Origin: Erinaceus europaeus
Lineage: Eukaryota; Chordata; Mammalia; Eulipotyphla; Erinaceidae
Length of the DNA: 64,000 nucleotides
Direction: 5' to 3'
NCBI RefSeq assembly: GCF_950295315.1
Contig: NC_080172.1
Span: 110,398,353-110,462,352, forward strand
Shown here piece by piece: positions 1 to 33,489 of this stretch (position 1 is the stretch's first letter; each line of letters opens with the position of its first letter). The notes under the pieces are model-generated. The model saw nothing but the letters and a program-made list of their open reading frames with translations. It had not been told where the DNA came from and ran no database searches. Made by a program: the position numbers and the translations under genes.

Positions 1-192
1 TGAAATGTTAATGTTCGTTTTCTTACTTGGCTTGCATGGTTTCTGAATATGTCCTGAAGATCACACATTCTTTTTTCACATTTTTGGAGGAGTACAATAT
101 GAAATTATTAACCATAGAATAACCAATATCTGGATCTTGCCTTTTCTTATTAATATTTATAACTAACTTTTGATGTTTAGAAACTATTTTAC

Positions 193-371
193 TTATTCAT
201 CTATTGGATAGTGACAGAGAGGAACTGAGATGAGAGGGGAAGATAGACGTGCAGCTGTGCTTCACGACTTGCGATGCTTCCCCACCTGCAGATGGGGACA
301 GGGAGCTTGAACCCAATTCTTTGTGCTTGGTGACATGTGCACTCAACCAAGTGCACCACCACCTGGCCCCC
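193..371 (-). repeat. Type B SINE, inverted
   Basis: Begins ctattggatagtgacagaga and ends gcaccaccacctggccccca, the reverse complement of a type B head. Lies in a PKN2 intron, 87 nt before the 459 exon. Confidence 0.85.
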
Positions 372-458
372 AGTTTTGATATTTTTTAACTTTATCCTTG
401 ACAAGTATGTTGTTTTCTGAATGTTTCTGTGACTTAATGACTACTTAATACTTTACAG

Positions 459-22185
<21,727 letters not shown>

Positions 22186-24505
22186 TTTCCAAGACACTGT
22201 GAAACCCAGCCGACTGATTTTACAAGGAGACCTCTTACAAATTGAAGCCCTTCGTTTGCTCTCTGTGCCACCAGTAGCTTCTGAGTTGTTTTTTGGTTTT
22301 TTCACACATGAAGAGTTGTTTAAAAATACTACTTTAATACTTTCTTGAAAAGTGGATTCTCATTGTATTTTAAAACAGAGCACTGGAAACAGTTTCTTGG
22401 AATTTAAGCTGAATGAGTACCAGCCATGAAAATCTATCATAAAAAATGGATACTTTCAGATTAATAGTGTATTTTCAAAGGAGAAGAAGAAAGCAAAAAA
22501 ACACTTCTACAGTCCCTAGCTTTGCCGAATGCCTGCCTTAAGTGGAAATGTTAAGCAATTCACATTGCTTACATTTTACAGAAGTAAAAACCAGGGCTTA
22601 GAATGCTATTAATATTCACACACAGTGTGATTCTGTTTGAGGCAAATGCTCTTATTTTCTTAAAGGAAATTACTGTTAAATCAGAAAATGTAATTTATAT
22701 ACATTTTGGGGTCTTTTAAAAATATGAAATAATGTTTTATAATTTTTTATATTTATGAGGAAAAAAATTTTTATTGCCTTCTCTTTACCAACCATGTAAC
22801 AGGGCCTCAGCTTTCCAACAGAGCTACTTGCCAAACAGTGTCCTTGTTGATCCACACTGAATCAACGGGAACGACTGAACATGAACATTTAGTTCAAGTT
22901 TTTTAAATGGGAGCTTCTGACCAACCTGAACCAGGATACAATACATACTATATACTACGCGTTCCCAAAGTCTAGACACTCAACGTTCAATCATACCTTC
23001 TTCCAAAATCAGTGAACTCCTTTTTTTCTATATCATTGTACATCTATCAACCTAGTTCATCTTATCTCAAGTCTACTGTAGAAGAGAACTATATCTTTGT
23101 TAAAGCATAGGGTGTATCTTTGTATACATGCTGTGAACATGTATATGTGCAAGTTGTAATGTATTCTATGTTGTGGGTTTATTATTTAATTTCACCACTT
23201 CATCACTTTGTACGGTGGCCAAGCAGACACCTCAAACTCCAGCATTTACATTAAGTGCATTTGTACATTTGGGGCCACTGGATCCAGATTTTATATTGGC
23301 AGTTGCTGAGGGCTAAAGCAATATATTGTAACAGAATGTATAAATATTTTTGATAAAACAGTCTATATTTTATAAGAATTATTATAACACTAAGCTGTAC
23401 CTCAAAAGTAATTTGATCAGATACTTATTACAATTTCTAAGGATCCATTGTGGCTTTTTTGATGCTCTTGTAGGGAAGTCTTTCTGGAAACCATGACCTT
23501 ATTTGTTTATCTCACTTGCCGGAAGTTTTTTTGTTTTTGTTTTTTGACATTTTTCCCCACTCTTAGATTTCATGATTATTCCATAGTTCAATAATAATAA
23601 TAATAATAAGACCTTTGATTCTGTGCTTAGGGGATTAGGGACAACATACCTCAGGAGTAGCCAAGTTGTTAACTAACCATGCAGAATTAACTAATGACAG
23701 TGATCTTATATCTTAAAAAAATAGCCAATTTTAGATTTTATGGGAAATATGAAAGGGTTTGAATTTATAGAATTGAACTAAAAGCAGTTACAATATTGCA
23801 GCCTTTCCATGGTTTTGTTGTTGTTGTTGTTGTTATTGCACTCTAAAATTTGTATTTCTTTCCAAATTGAAGATCTTTTGGGAAGGGTGGGGCAGAATCT
23901 TATTAGAATGTGGAGCAATATGTTACTTAAATTCATTTTTTAATTCCAGCCAACTCCCCAGGCAAACGACAATAGAATAACTTAATTATCTTGGCATTAA
24001 ATGAAACAGTGTTAGCACATTAAAAAAAAAAACACTATGTATTTTTGAGGTACAGTCTGCTCCTCTTTTCTGATTCTCAAATATGCAAGGAAAGCAATGT
24101 CTAAGGTGGATTTCTAGCATTAAGAACTGACTTAGTGTTTTGTAACTACAACAGTGTACAAAAGAAATTTTTAATTGAAGTCAATCACTAAAAAACTTAG
24201 AGGGCAGGGTATATGCACACAATTAAGCTGAAGACAGCACTAATTCTTCCTGTAGTTTTTAAAATATATATATATATACATTCTAGTTAGACTTAAAATT
24301 TTTTAACTATAGAATGTAAATATATTTTGCTATTACTGTATGTGTAAGTGACTGCTCAAGCACTTTGAAGGAAATTAGGATCTTTTAGAATGGTGCACTA
24401 TGCATTCAGATGAAATGTGCCTTTAATTAATGTCATTCTAAGAAAAAGTGTTTTGCAGTCTTAAATTACCACAAATGCACAAATTAAAGTTTAAATAGAT
24501 GGTAA
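22186..24505 (+). other. PKN2: PKN2 3' untranslated region
   Basis: About 2.3 kb of AT-rich sequence downstream of the stop. It is almost free of the SINEs that fill the flanks, which fits an exonic 3' UTR. It holds short (AAT)n at 23591-23607, a (GTT)n near 23817-23835 and an (AT)n near 24268-24278. The end is inferred from an ATTAAA at 24483 followed by a T/G-rich stretch, and from a human 3' UTR of roughly this length. SINE density resumes at 24712. Confidence 0.65.
24483..24488 (+). terminator. PKN2: Candidate PKN2 polyadenylation signal ATTAAA
   Basis: ATTAAA in acaaattaaagtttaaatag, followed within 20 to 60 nt by a T/G-rich stretch (ttgtactttggttttcag). No canonical AATAAA lies nearby. 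Earlier A/T-rich hexamers in the UTR could be used instead. Confidence 0.4.
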
Positions 24506-24711
24506 TTTGTACTTTGGTTTTCAGTATTCTTTCTTATGGAAACTTCCTACTGATGAAAATACATACCAGCCTTAAAGAAATTAAGATCTCAAAGACTAAT
24601 ATTAGCTGTCTTTCTAGAAAGTGCTTTATTGTCCTGGGTATATGCATAATCATGAGGGATTTAGAGAAAATTATCTACTTATTGGTAATAGTTTAAAAAT
24701 AATCATTTCCC

Positions 24712-25146
24712 CCTTTATTTGGTAGGACAGAAACAAAGAGGAGGGAGTGGGAGAGAGACACCTGTGATACTTGCTTTGCCCACATAAAGTTTCTCCCCTG
24801 CATGTGGAGAGTTGGGGCTTAAAAGCAGAATTTAAGTTTTTGTTTGTTTTTCACTTTCTTTGTTTCTTTTTTCCTCCAGGGTTATCACTAGGGTTTGGTG
24901 GCTACACTGCTCCTATGGTCATTTTTTCAATGTCTTTTTTTTGGGGGGTAGGGAAGAGAGAGATTGAGGAGTGGGGAAGATAGACACCTGCAGACCTGCT
25001 TCACCACTTGTGAGGCAGAACTCCCACCCCCACCCCCCAACCCACGCGCAGGTGGGGGGGTTGGGGGCTCGAACTGGGATCCTTGGGTGGGTCCTTGCAC
25101 TTCATACTATGTGTGCTTAACCAGGTGTGCCACCACTCAGCCCTCA
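24712..25146 (-). repeat. Two inverted SINEs: type B fragment and long-form type A
   Basis: 24712-24830 reads tatttggtaggacagaaaca to catgtggagagttggggctt (type B complement, head missing). 24865-25146 opens with the long-form segment (cctccagggttatcactagg) and ends ggtgtgccaccactcagccc. Confidence 0.8.
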
Positions 25147-25245
25147 AAAATTAAGCACAATATTCCTGTGAAAACAACAAAAAAATCTCTTACTCAATAA
25201 TGAGTATGTATAGAATGTGAGTTTTTTAGAGGTTTCTTTTTATTG

Positions 25246-25636
25246 TTTGTTTTTACTGCCACCAGGATTATTGCTGGGACTTGGCACTGGCAGTATGAAT
25301 CCACTGCTCCCAGCAGCCTTTTTTTTTCTTTCCTTTTATTTTTTTTTTCTAATTTTATTAGATAGGACAAAGAAATTGAGATAGACGGGGGGGGGGGGGG
25401 GGGGTCAGATAGCATAATGGTTATGCAAATAGACTCTCATACCTGAGGCTCCAAAGTCCCAGGTTCAATCCTCACCACCATTTGCCAGAGCTGAGCAGTG
25501 TTCTAGTGTTTCTCTATCTGCATCTCTCCCAAAAGTAAAATAAATAAAATACTTTTTTAAAAAAGATAAGACACATGGGTCCTTGCGCTTGATAATACTG
25601 TACACTTAACCAGGTGCTCTGCCTCCTAGCCCCTAA
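25246..25636. repeat. Inverted long-form type A SINE split by a type D SINE (+)
   Basis: Type A complement at 25255-25404 (ccaccaggattattgctggg) and 25566-25636. Between them type D at 25405-25565 (cagatagcataatggttatg, gccagagctgagcagtgttc). The junction carries an 18-nt G run (25387-25404). agataagacac versus agatagacgg flank it, a plausible TSD. Confidence 0.85.
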
Positions 25637-25686
25637 AAGATTTCTTTGTTTACCTTAATGAGTCAGGGATAGAAAGTGATCCATAG

Positions 25687-25960
25687 GGGGCCCAGATGGT
25701 GGCGCACCTGGTTGAGTGCACATATTACAATTCCTCCAGCCCCTACCTTCAGAAGGAAAGCTTCACAAGTGGTGAAGTCGAGCTGCAGGTGTGTCTCTGT
25801 CTCTTTTCCTCTCTATCATCCCCTTCCCTCTCAATTTCTGACTGTCTCTATCTAATAAATAAGATTTAAAAAAAGACAAATTGACCTATCAGCACTGTCC
25901 CATCTTATGGTGGTACCAGGAATTGAACCTGGGACCATGTAGCCTTAGGCACATAGATGA
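25687..25960. repeat. Type B SINE (+) and a type D fragment (-)
   Basis: 25687-25875: ggcccagatggtggcgcacc to ctatctaataaataagattt. 25895-25960: atggtggtaccaggaattga, complement of a D-like middle. Confidence 0.8.
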
Positions 25961-26334
25961 GTAATATATATATACATATATATATATATATGGTGTGTGT
26001 GTGTGGTGTAAAATAATCCATACTATCTCTGTAAGACAAATTGAGACTATGATGGAAATTTCCATTACATATTAACTTGCTAATATCTACATTATCAATT
26101 CAAATCTAACTAAAATTTTGCAGGTGCTGCTACTCTTTCCAGTGAAACTGAGGGTGAGTATGTAAAATCCAAAGGAGAAAATGCCAATCCAGAAACAGCT
26201 TCCTTTCATTTGAGGCTCAGTGTTTCTCTGAAATATTTAGCCTTATATGTCTATAGGCATACAGTTATGTGTATTTATAGGATACATATTTTATGTATCA
26301 AAAGTCTTGTGTAGGATTCATGAGAAAGCTACCT
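25961..26334. other. Intergenic, no gene seen
   Basis: (TA)n and (GT)n around 25966-26010; otherwise plain AT-rich DNA. Confidence 0.6.
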
Positions 26335-26480
26335 GGATAGGGTGTGTGCCATACCATGCAAGTGACCAAGGTTTGAGCCCCAGCACACAGGGAAGGCGTT
26401 GCGGTGCCTCTCCTCTCTGCCTCTATCTTAGTGCAAAAGCAACACCAGAGTGGTGGAATTGGATATATGTTAAGACCCAA
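26335..26480 (+). repeat. Type D-like SINE
   Basis: gatagggtgtgtgccatacc and aggtttgagccccagcacac followed by a CT-rich 3' part. Confidence 0.6.
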
Positions 26481-26504
26481 CGCCTTAAAAATGTCTTAGT
26501 ATAA

Positions 26505-27032
26505 ATTCTTTATTATTGTTAACTTTATCTATTGGATAGAGACAGCCAGAAATCAAGAGGGAAGGGGTGAGAAGGAGCGAGACAGAGACACCTGCAACAC
26601 TGCTTCAGCACTCAGAAAGCTTTCCCTGGAGTCAGGCAGTAGTGCAGCGGTTGCAAAATGCAAGGACCAGCAAGGATCCTGGTTCGAGCCCCCGGCTCTC
26701 CACTGGCAGGGGGTGGGGGTCTCTTAACAAGCAGTGAAGCAGGTCTGCAGGTGTCTTTTTCCCCTCTCTGTCTTCCCCTCCTCTCGATTTCTCTGTCCTA
26801 TCCAACAACATTGACAGCAATAATAACAACGATAAACAGCAAGGGCAACAAAATGGGGAAAATGGCCTCCAGGAGCAGTGGATTCGTAGTGCAGGCACTA
26901 AGCCCCAGTGATAATCCTGGGGGCAAAAAAGAAAAAGAAAAATCTTGCACCTTCAGGTTAGGACTGAGAGTTTGAACCTAGGTCCTTGCTCATTATAACT
27001 GCATACAACCAGGTGCACCACCACCTGGCCCA
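26505..27032. repeat. Inverted type B SINE split by a long-form type A SINE (+)
   Basis: Type B complement at 26505-26630 and about 26940-27032. Type A long form at 26631-26937 with head gagtcaggcagtagtgcagc and end ataatcctgggggcaaaaaa. Possible TSD tttccctg/cttgcacc is not clean. Confidence 0.85.
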
Positions 27033-27305
27033 ATTTCTACTTCATGATGAAGCAGAAACTATGACATAAGTGACAGCATTAGTTTCATTGAAACTGAAAA
27101 TGGTCTCCCAACAGCCCATCCAAAACCTGATAGCATGAACCTAAGTCTGGACAAGGGAGGGCCTCGACACCCTGGAGTTAGGGTGAGCCTACCCAGCTCA
27201 GTGCTTCAAGGTAACTAAGACATTTGGACTGAAAGTTTACGAGCTTAGGAATGAAAGCTGTGTAGCTCGCAACAGTGGCAGGGTGCCTTTAAGAGTCAGA
27301 ATGAC

Positions 27306-27555
27306 GGGAGGTGGGTGGTAGCGCAGCAAGTTAAGCGCAGGTAGCGCAAAGCACAAGGACCTGCATAAGGATCCTGGTTTGATCCCCCGGCTCCCCACCT
27401 GCAGGGGAGTCGCTTCACGGGTGGTGAAGCAGGTCTGCAGGTGTCTTTCTCTCCCCCTCTCTGTCTTCCCTTCCTCTCTCCATTTCTGTCCTGTCCAACA
27501 ACATCAATAACTACAACAATAAAGGGCAACAAAAGGGAATAAATATTAAATATAT
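27306..27555 (+). repeat. Type A SINE
   Basis: gggaggtgggtggtagcgca through caacaaaagggaataaatat. Flanked by agaatgac (27298-27305 and again near 27565-27572), a probable TSD. Confidence 0.93.
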
Positions 27556-27574
27556 ACATATGTTAAGAATGACA

Positions 27575-28249
27575 GGAATATGTTTTTTTGAAATTCAGGC
27601 AACCAAAAGAACAGACTGCCAAGGATGGATTTCTATAGCTTATAAACATCATTATGAGGGCAAGAAACTGCAAAAGCAGTAAACTTATGTTCTGCACTAA
27701 AAGTTCTCTTCCTACCAATAGAATTAAATAGCCTCTCAAGGAAAGCTTTTTTGTTTGTTTGTTTGGGAACATAGAAAATGCACTAATTGAAACAACCCAA
27801 AGATCACTACATGAAGGACAGCAGACTACCTTGAATGAAAGCCAGCTATAATGTTAAACTGAACATGCCCTCCAAAGGTTTCAAATATTAGAAATGGCAA
27901 ATGCAAAGCAAAACTATGCTTAAGGTGTTTCTACACTTTAAAGTATTAGAGTAAGCATGTGAGATGAGATTGTATTCCTTTTAGCTCCGCTACCATGTTC
28001 TCTGATTTCTGTTAGGATCGCTCTTTTTCATATATTCTCTATGTTGACGTTTTCTCCCATTAAATTCATTGCGGCAAGAATGCTTAGGAACATTGCTTCA
28101 ATAGGAAGTTTACATAGCTCTGTTGGTTCAGATTATTTTTTCAGGTTATTGTCTCGATCCATCAGTGTAGGTAGTTTGCTGTCTTCCCATTATATTTGGT
28201 TCTTTATGAGGGTCTGGGTGAGGTATCCTTGCTTGAATAGGTTTGTGAA
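27575..28249. other. Intergenic, unassigned
   Basis: 27940-28249 (cgatccatcagtgtaggtag and similar) reads like inverted retroelement joined to the LINE-1 that follows, but I cannot name it. No host gene seen. Confidence 0.4.
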
Positions 28250-29055
28250 GTGACCCATACAATTCCCACCACCATCTAGGGGCCAGTGGTGGCACACTTG
28301 GTTAAGTTCCCAACACCAAAGTTCCATATCCCATCCCCTCCATTGATAGCCTTCCTGTTCTTTATCCATCTGGGAGCATGGACCCAGGATGATTATGGGA
28401 TGCAGAAGGTAGAAGGTCTGGCTTCTGTAATTACTTCTCTGCTGGACATGGGCGTTGGCAGGTCAATCCATACTTCCAGTCTGTCTCTATCCCTAGTGGG
28501 TAGGGCTATGGAGAGTTGTGGGGTACTAGGACAGACACTGGTGAGATCATCTGCCCAGGGAAGTCAGGTTGGTGTCATGATAGCATCTTCAAGTTGGTAG
28601 CTGATAAAAAACAGAAGGGCTACAGTGTGCAAGGACCCAGGTTCGAGCCCCCGGTCCCCACCTGCAGGTGTCTCTGTGTCTCTCTCACCCTCTGTCACCC
28701 ACTTCCCTCTCCATTTCTGGCTGTCTCTATCCAAAATAAAGATTTTTTTAAAAGATGTAAAACAGAATAAATTATTAAATAATTAGGAACCTAAAGGTAA
28801 GAATAGAGCAGGTAAGATTTGGGGGTCTCCCATTTTGAAAAAAGCTAGTAGGTCTATTATAGGTATATTCCAAGGGGCCCATGACTTTACTAATTTTTGC
28901 CTGAGCCCAGAAGCTAACATGCAGTGGGCCAAAGGAAACAGGACTAGGAAGCTGGATCAGGGCAGAGAGTAGCACCCAAATATGGGGAAAGTATATAAAT
29001 ACCCTTAACTGTAGACCCCATCAATCTAGGGCCCATGTCTATTCGTATTCAAGAA
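28250..29055 (-). repeat. LINE-1 type 2 3' region, inverted, with SINE interruptions
   Basis: ttccatatcccatcccctcc, tggtgtcatgatagcatctt and aggcccatgtctattcgt-like segments parallel 3790-4335 and the + copies at 38008-38475 and 57650-58025. A type B head piece sits at 28279-28305 and a headless type B at 28612-28755. Confidence 0.8.
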
Positions 29056-29059
29056 CAGT

Positions 29060-29540
29060 AAGAGAAAGCAAAAGGTGAGACTTGGACTGGGTGTAGTGTA
29101 TTGCACCAAAACAGGACTCTGGGGAAGGAGGGAGACAGACAAGGTGAAGAGAAAATGCCAACAGACAGTGGGATCCTGCCATGTCTTCTAGACACCGATC
29201 AAGGGGAAATGAGAGGCTGTCTACCTTGTGTTCAAAATTAAACCATCAAGATTTTGCAGCGCCCCCAACCCGAATGCCAGGGAGCCTGACAGGGTCATCT
29301 CCTCTGGACCTGCATTCAGACTTCAAGGAAGCTGGGCAGAAGGACGGGAATGGGTCGACGCATTCTCCCCCCCCGTTATTGCTACAAACAATTATACTGT
29401 CACAATTGATTAATGATGCTTTGGCAGTGCCTGGTGGAAATGGAGAGTCAGAAGCACCCCCTCTCCCTTACACAGGGGCATATTTGAAAGTTACATTATG
29501 AAAGTGGGAAGGTGGGTCAACATAGACGGACAAAACAAGT
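29060..29540 (+). repeat. LINE-1-like piece then unassigned sequence
   Basis: 29080-29110 (gacttggactgggtgtagtg, tattgcaccaaaacaggact) matches the type 1 LINE-1 3' UTR in sense orientation, opposite to the element on its left. 29181-29501 holds a 106-codon open frame with no domain I recognise. It may belong to the same element or to the retroviral block that follows. Confidence 0.4.
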
Positions 29541-29542
29541 CA

Positions 29543-30007
29543 TGTTATGACCTGCTCCTCAAAGAAACAATGCAGAGATTGAGGCCTCCCAGGTACAAGT
29601 TGACGTATTGAAACAAAGAAAGATTAATAGTTAAACTGTACCAGACCTAGATGAGCAGTGGTCCACGACTAGGCAAAGATCTGTATGCCCCCCATAGAAG
29701 ATTAATGATAGAAAGAGCCCTCAGCAAAAGTCTAAAACAATTCTGGGTATGACCTCCCCTGGAAACAACGATACAAAGTATTGTACCCATTCTTTACAGT
29801 TATAGGGGAGTAACATGTAGCTTGCCAAAGCCACAAGACTATGATGTTTATTGTTACTTCTTTATGAGCTGGTTGCTTAGGCAACCTGAATGTAACCTGA
29901 AAAAAGCATAAAAAAGTATAAAAGCTAATGCAGTTTCACTATTAAAATGAGTCCAGATTCACCCTCCAGTAGAGTGTGGTGTCTATCTGTTCTCCCTCGC
30001 CTTGTCA
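29543..30007 (+). mobile_element. LTR-like block (possible solo LTR), boundaries uncertain
   Basis: Starts tgttatgacctgctcctcaa, has a TATA-type box (gtataaaagc, about 29917-29926) about 75 nt before the end, an ATTAAA at 29942, and ends tctccctcgccttgtca. Size and signal order fit an endogenous retrovirus LTR. No TSD is visible because the right edge abuts the duplicated segment at 30002. Confidence 0.5.
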
Positions 30008-30307
30008 GGACTCTCAAGAATAAGGTCTTGAGTTCAATCCCTGGCAGCACATTTACCAGAGTAATGTCTGGTTCTTTATTTCTCTCTACTATCCCTCTCA
30101 TAAATAAATGGCAAGAAATTAAACTTCTGAGTCACCCTACATATAAATTTCAAATGAATTTAAAGCATAAATGCCAAGAAGGAAACTGAGAATTTGGGAT
30201 AGGTAGGTACATGGAACAAATACTACAATGCAAGGCAAGGCAAAAATTGTATTCACTTACATTAAAATTAAGAAATCCTACCTAGCAAAAGAAGATAAAT
30301 TGAAAAG
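30002..30307. repeat. Local direct duplication, copy 1
   Basis: 306 nt, almost identical to 32173-32489: two substitutions (acaatg/acagtg, cttaca/ctaaca) and two short indels in tandem motifs (aaat; catggaa). It starts inside a type C SINE without its head and ends at ttgaaaag. Confidence 0.97.
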
Positions 30308-30397
30308 GTTGCCTTCAAGACCCCTGACCCTCCTGCTGCTCATCCACTGTGGTGGTCCGCGGCAAGATTTTTTTTTTTCAAAAGCAAAATAAGTATC
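30308..30397. other. Short non-duplicated segment after copy 1
   Basis: gacccctgaccctcctgctg and gtggtggtccgcggcaagat, then a 10-nt poly-T. GC-richer than its surroundings. Origin not recognised. Confidence 0.4.
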
Positions 30398-30620
30398 CAG
30401 GGGGCCGCGTGGTGGTGCACCTGGTTAAGCGCATATTACACCATGCAAAGAACCGGGTTCAAGCCCCCCTCTTCCCGTCCCCACCTGCAGGGGGAACGTT
30501 TTACGAGTGGTAAAGCATTGCTGGAGGTGTCTCTCTGTCTCTCTCCCTCTCTCTCACCCCCTTCCCTCTTGATTTCTGGCTGTCTCTATCCAATAAATAA
30601 AGATAATTTTAAAAATTACA
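30398..30620 (+). repeat. Type B SINE
   Basis: gggccgcgtggtggtgcacc through tctatccaataaataaagat. Confidence 0.93.
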
Positions 30621-31104
30621 AAAAAGGAACAAAAATAAGTAGCAGCTATCTTTCAGGTATGGACATGGATTATTGAGGTCACAATAGTCAATACAACCTC
30701 CGTTCTTCCCAGATTAAAGTTTTGTACCTTAGAGATCTCTCCCCAATTATAGCTTGTTATGCGGTGAAATTCCTTTCTTGGTGAGTGTGTCCTCAACCAC
30801 CTAGATCCTGACCTTTTTGTTCCTTGCTGTAGGGGCTTGTTCACTTGAATTTTTGGTTCTGGTGTCATTTTGTTTTGATTGCAGAAGAAGGAAAAAAAAA
30901 CAAACCTGGGAGGATTCACTTTAAAATTAGGAACGGGACATGAATGTCTGACATTGTACTTTCAAGCACTGAGCTCTGCTGCTGTCAAAGTAAAGGGCGG
31001 AAATGGTTGTTATTTGCAAGTGATGTAATTGCCTAGCAACTCCAAAGACTACAATTTCCTAACAATTAGATTACCCCCAAAGTCAGAATACAGTTTTTGT
31101 CTTT
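30621..31104. other. Intergenic, no feature seen
   Basis: Unique-looking sequence, no gene or repeat recognised. Confidence 0.6.
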
Positions 31105-31291
31105 TATTTATTGGATAGAGACAGCCAGAAGTTGAGGGGGAAGGGGGTGTGAGAGGGGGAGAAAGAGACACCTGCAACATTGCAACTTGCAAAGCTTTCC
31201 CCCTGCAGGTGGGGACCCACCCAGTGCTCAGACCCGGGTCCTTGGACATTGTAACATGTGAGCTCAACCAAGTGCACCACCATCCTGCCCC
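31105..31291 (-). repeat. Type B SINE, inverted
   Basis: tatttattggatagagacag to caagtgcaccaccatcctgc. Confidence 0.9.
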
Positions 31292-31344
31292 TTACATACT
31301 ACTTATGAAACCTACCTTTACATCAGTAATAAAACTAAACCCAG

Positions 31345-31685
31345 GGGTCGGGTGGTAGCTCAGCAGGTTAAGCGCGCAAGCTCAAGGACCAGCGTAAGGA
31401 TCCCGGATCGAGCCCTTGGCTCCCCACCTGCAGGGGAGTTGCTTCACAGGCAGTGAAGCAGCTCTGCAGGTGTCTATCTTTCTCTCCCCCTCTCTGTCTT
31501 CCCCTCATCCCTAGATTTCTGTCTGTACTATCCAATAACGAAGGACAACAACAATGATAACCACAGCAAGGCTACAACAACAAGGGCAACAGAAGGGGGG
31601 GAAATGGCCTCCAGGAGCGGTGGATTCATGGTGCAGGCACTGAGCCCCAGCGATAACCATGGAGGCAAAAAAAAAAAAAAAAAAC
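31345..31685 (+). repeat. Long-form type A SINE
   Basis: ggggtcgggtggtagctcag through gataaccatggaggcaaaaa. Flanked by aaaactaaaccca (31329-31341 and about 31680-31692), a 13-bp TSD. Confidence 0.95.
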
Positions 31686-31692
31686 TAAACCC

Positions 31693-32142
31693 AAAAATAT
31701 CAAAATAAGCGTAAGACCTCTAAAATTTCTCATTGGAGGCTTTGAGGTAGACCTATTAGATGAGAAAATATGTGACAAAGCTTCTCCACAGATTGCTGAG
31801 AAAATTCATTTGTACTCAAATCACGATCCCAAAATATTTTCTGTGCAATTTTACACACTAATTATAATATTTCTGAATAAAAAAGCAAAGTTTAATCAAA
31901 AATTTTGAGGAGCAAAAAAATGCAATTTACCCCTAATAGTAGTTAGCAAGAATTAATAACGGTGTGGCAATCACCTTTGGCATTGAGATAACAAATGGAA
32001 TAGTAAAGAACTAAGAAAAACAACCCACATTTCCACATTTATCTGAAATGTTAAGGTAAGTAACAATTTAGTGGAGACAAAAAATAAAATATTCTATTAA
32101 GAGAAATTTGCTTGTATGAAAAGAAAAAAGAAATTGCAGTTC
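31693..32142. other. Intergenic, possible old LINE remnant
   Basis: A-rich sense-strand text such as aataagcgtaagacctctaa resembles decayed LINE-1 but is too diverged to assign. Confidence 0.35.
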
Positions 32143-32285
32143 TGTGATCTGGAAGGTGGCGCAGTGGATAAATTGTCAGGACTCTCAAGAATAAGGTCTT
32201 GAGTTCAATCCCTGGCAGCACATTTACCAGAGTAATGTCTGGTTCTTTATTTCTCTCTACTATCCCTCTCATAAATAAATAAATG
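32143..32285 (+). repeat. Type C SINE
   Basis: tgatctggaaggtggcgcag head intact, tail ctcataaataaataaatggc. It includes the start of duplication copy 2. Confidence 0.9.
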
Positions 32286-32489
32286 GCAAGAAATTAAACT
32301 TCTGAGTCACCCTACATATAAATTTCAAATGAATTTAAAGCATAAATGCCAAGAAGGAAACTGAGAATTTGGGATAGGTAGGTACATGGAACATGGAACA
32401 AATACTACAGTGCAAGGCAAGGCAAAAATTGTATTCACTAACATTAAAATTAAGAAATCCTACCTAGCAAAAGAAGATAAATTGAAAAG
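32173..32489. repeat. Local direct duplication, copy 2 (likely source)
   Basis: 317 nt matching 30002-30307. Here the SINE has its proper head upstream, so this copy is probably the original and the left copy derived. Confidence 0.95.
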
Positions 32490-32824
32490 ATGAAGTACAG
32501 CTGGAAAATTAATTTTATCACATGTCAAAGAGAAAAAAAATCTTCCCATGTATGGAAAAACCCACTAAGGAAAGAAAATAGTACCAAAGTTCAGAGGACA
32601 TAAATACATGGACATAAGACTTGGCCAATGTCAACAAAAATCAGCAGGTATACTCAACTATACTCAACTGTATACTCAACTGGCAAGAATTTTAATTCTT
32701 AGCAAGTGAAACAGTATTTGTGCGAGATTATGGATGTAGGAATTTAAGATAAAAAAGAAGAAAGTGAGGTCTTGGAGTGAGGGAATGTAACTATTAGGAA
32801 TACATTAAAAACTGAAGACAGGAC
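32490..32824. other. Intergenic, possible old LINE remnant
   Basis: A-rich text continuing from the duplicated unit, with a short direct repeat tatactcaact (about 32649-32680). No gene seen. Confidence 0.4.
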
Positions 32825-33220
32825 CATCTAGTGTTGCACCCATAGAGCACACAAGTTGCCATGTGCCTGGACCCAAGTTCAAGCCCCAAACCCTCATCTG
32901 CAGGAGAGAAGCTTCATGAGTGTTTCTTTTTCTATCTCAGTTTCTGCCTCTAAAATTTTTTTTAATTTATATTTATTCCCTTTTGTTGTCCTTGTTTTAT
33001 TGTTGTAGTTATTATTGATGTCATTGGTGTTGGATAGGACAGAGAAATGGAGAGAAGAGGGGAAGACAGAGGGGGAGAGAAAGACACCTGTAGACCTGCT
33101 TCACCATCTGTGAAGTGACTCCCCTGCAGGTGGGGAGCCGGGGGCTCGGATCCTTATGAGGGTCTTTGTGCTTTGCGCTACCTGCACTTAACCCGCTGCG
33201 CTACTGCCCGACTCCCCTAA
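32825..33220. repeat. Type B SINE (+, truncated) followed by type A SINE (-)
   Basis: Type B at 32825-32955 from ccatctagtgttgcacccat to tttctgcctctaaaattttt. Type A complement at 32956-33219. ctaaaattttttt (32950-32962) and ctaaaatttttta (33217-33229) flank the type A copy as a TSD. Confidence 0.9.
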
Positions 33221-33489
33221 AATTTTTTAAAACGGAAAAAAAACTGAAAAAATGACCACCCAAATTGAAGGCTTAAAATATAACTTAAATCTCCGAATGC
33301 CACCACTATCAGTCCTCTGCTTCCCCATCAAGTAGTCACTTAATTTTTACTCAGTATGTGCCTACAGTTGGTGACATTGTAAGAAAATCAACTTGTCAAA
33401 CTTTCTGCATTTGGATAAAAAACTTGGTTGTGGCCATCCAAGTAGTATGGTAGAACCTGAAATACTAAGTCCAGAGTTATCTGTACTGT

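Noticed and set aside
29181..29501. 106-codon frame considered as a retroviral or host gene
   Set aside because: No motif of gag, pol or env and no known host domain; kept only as an unassigned stretch.
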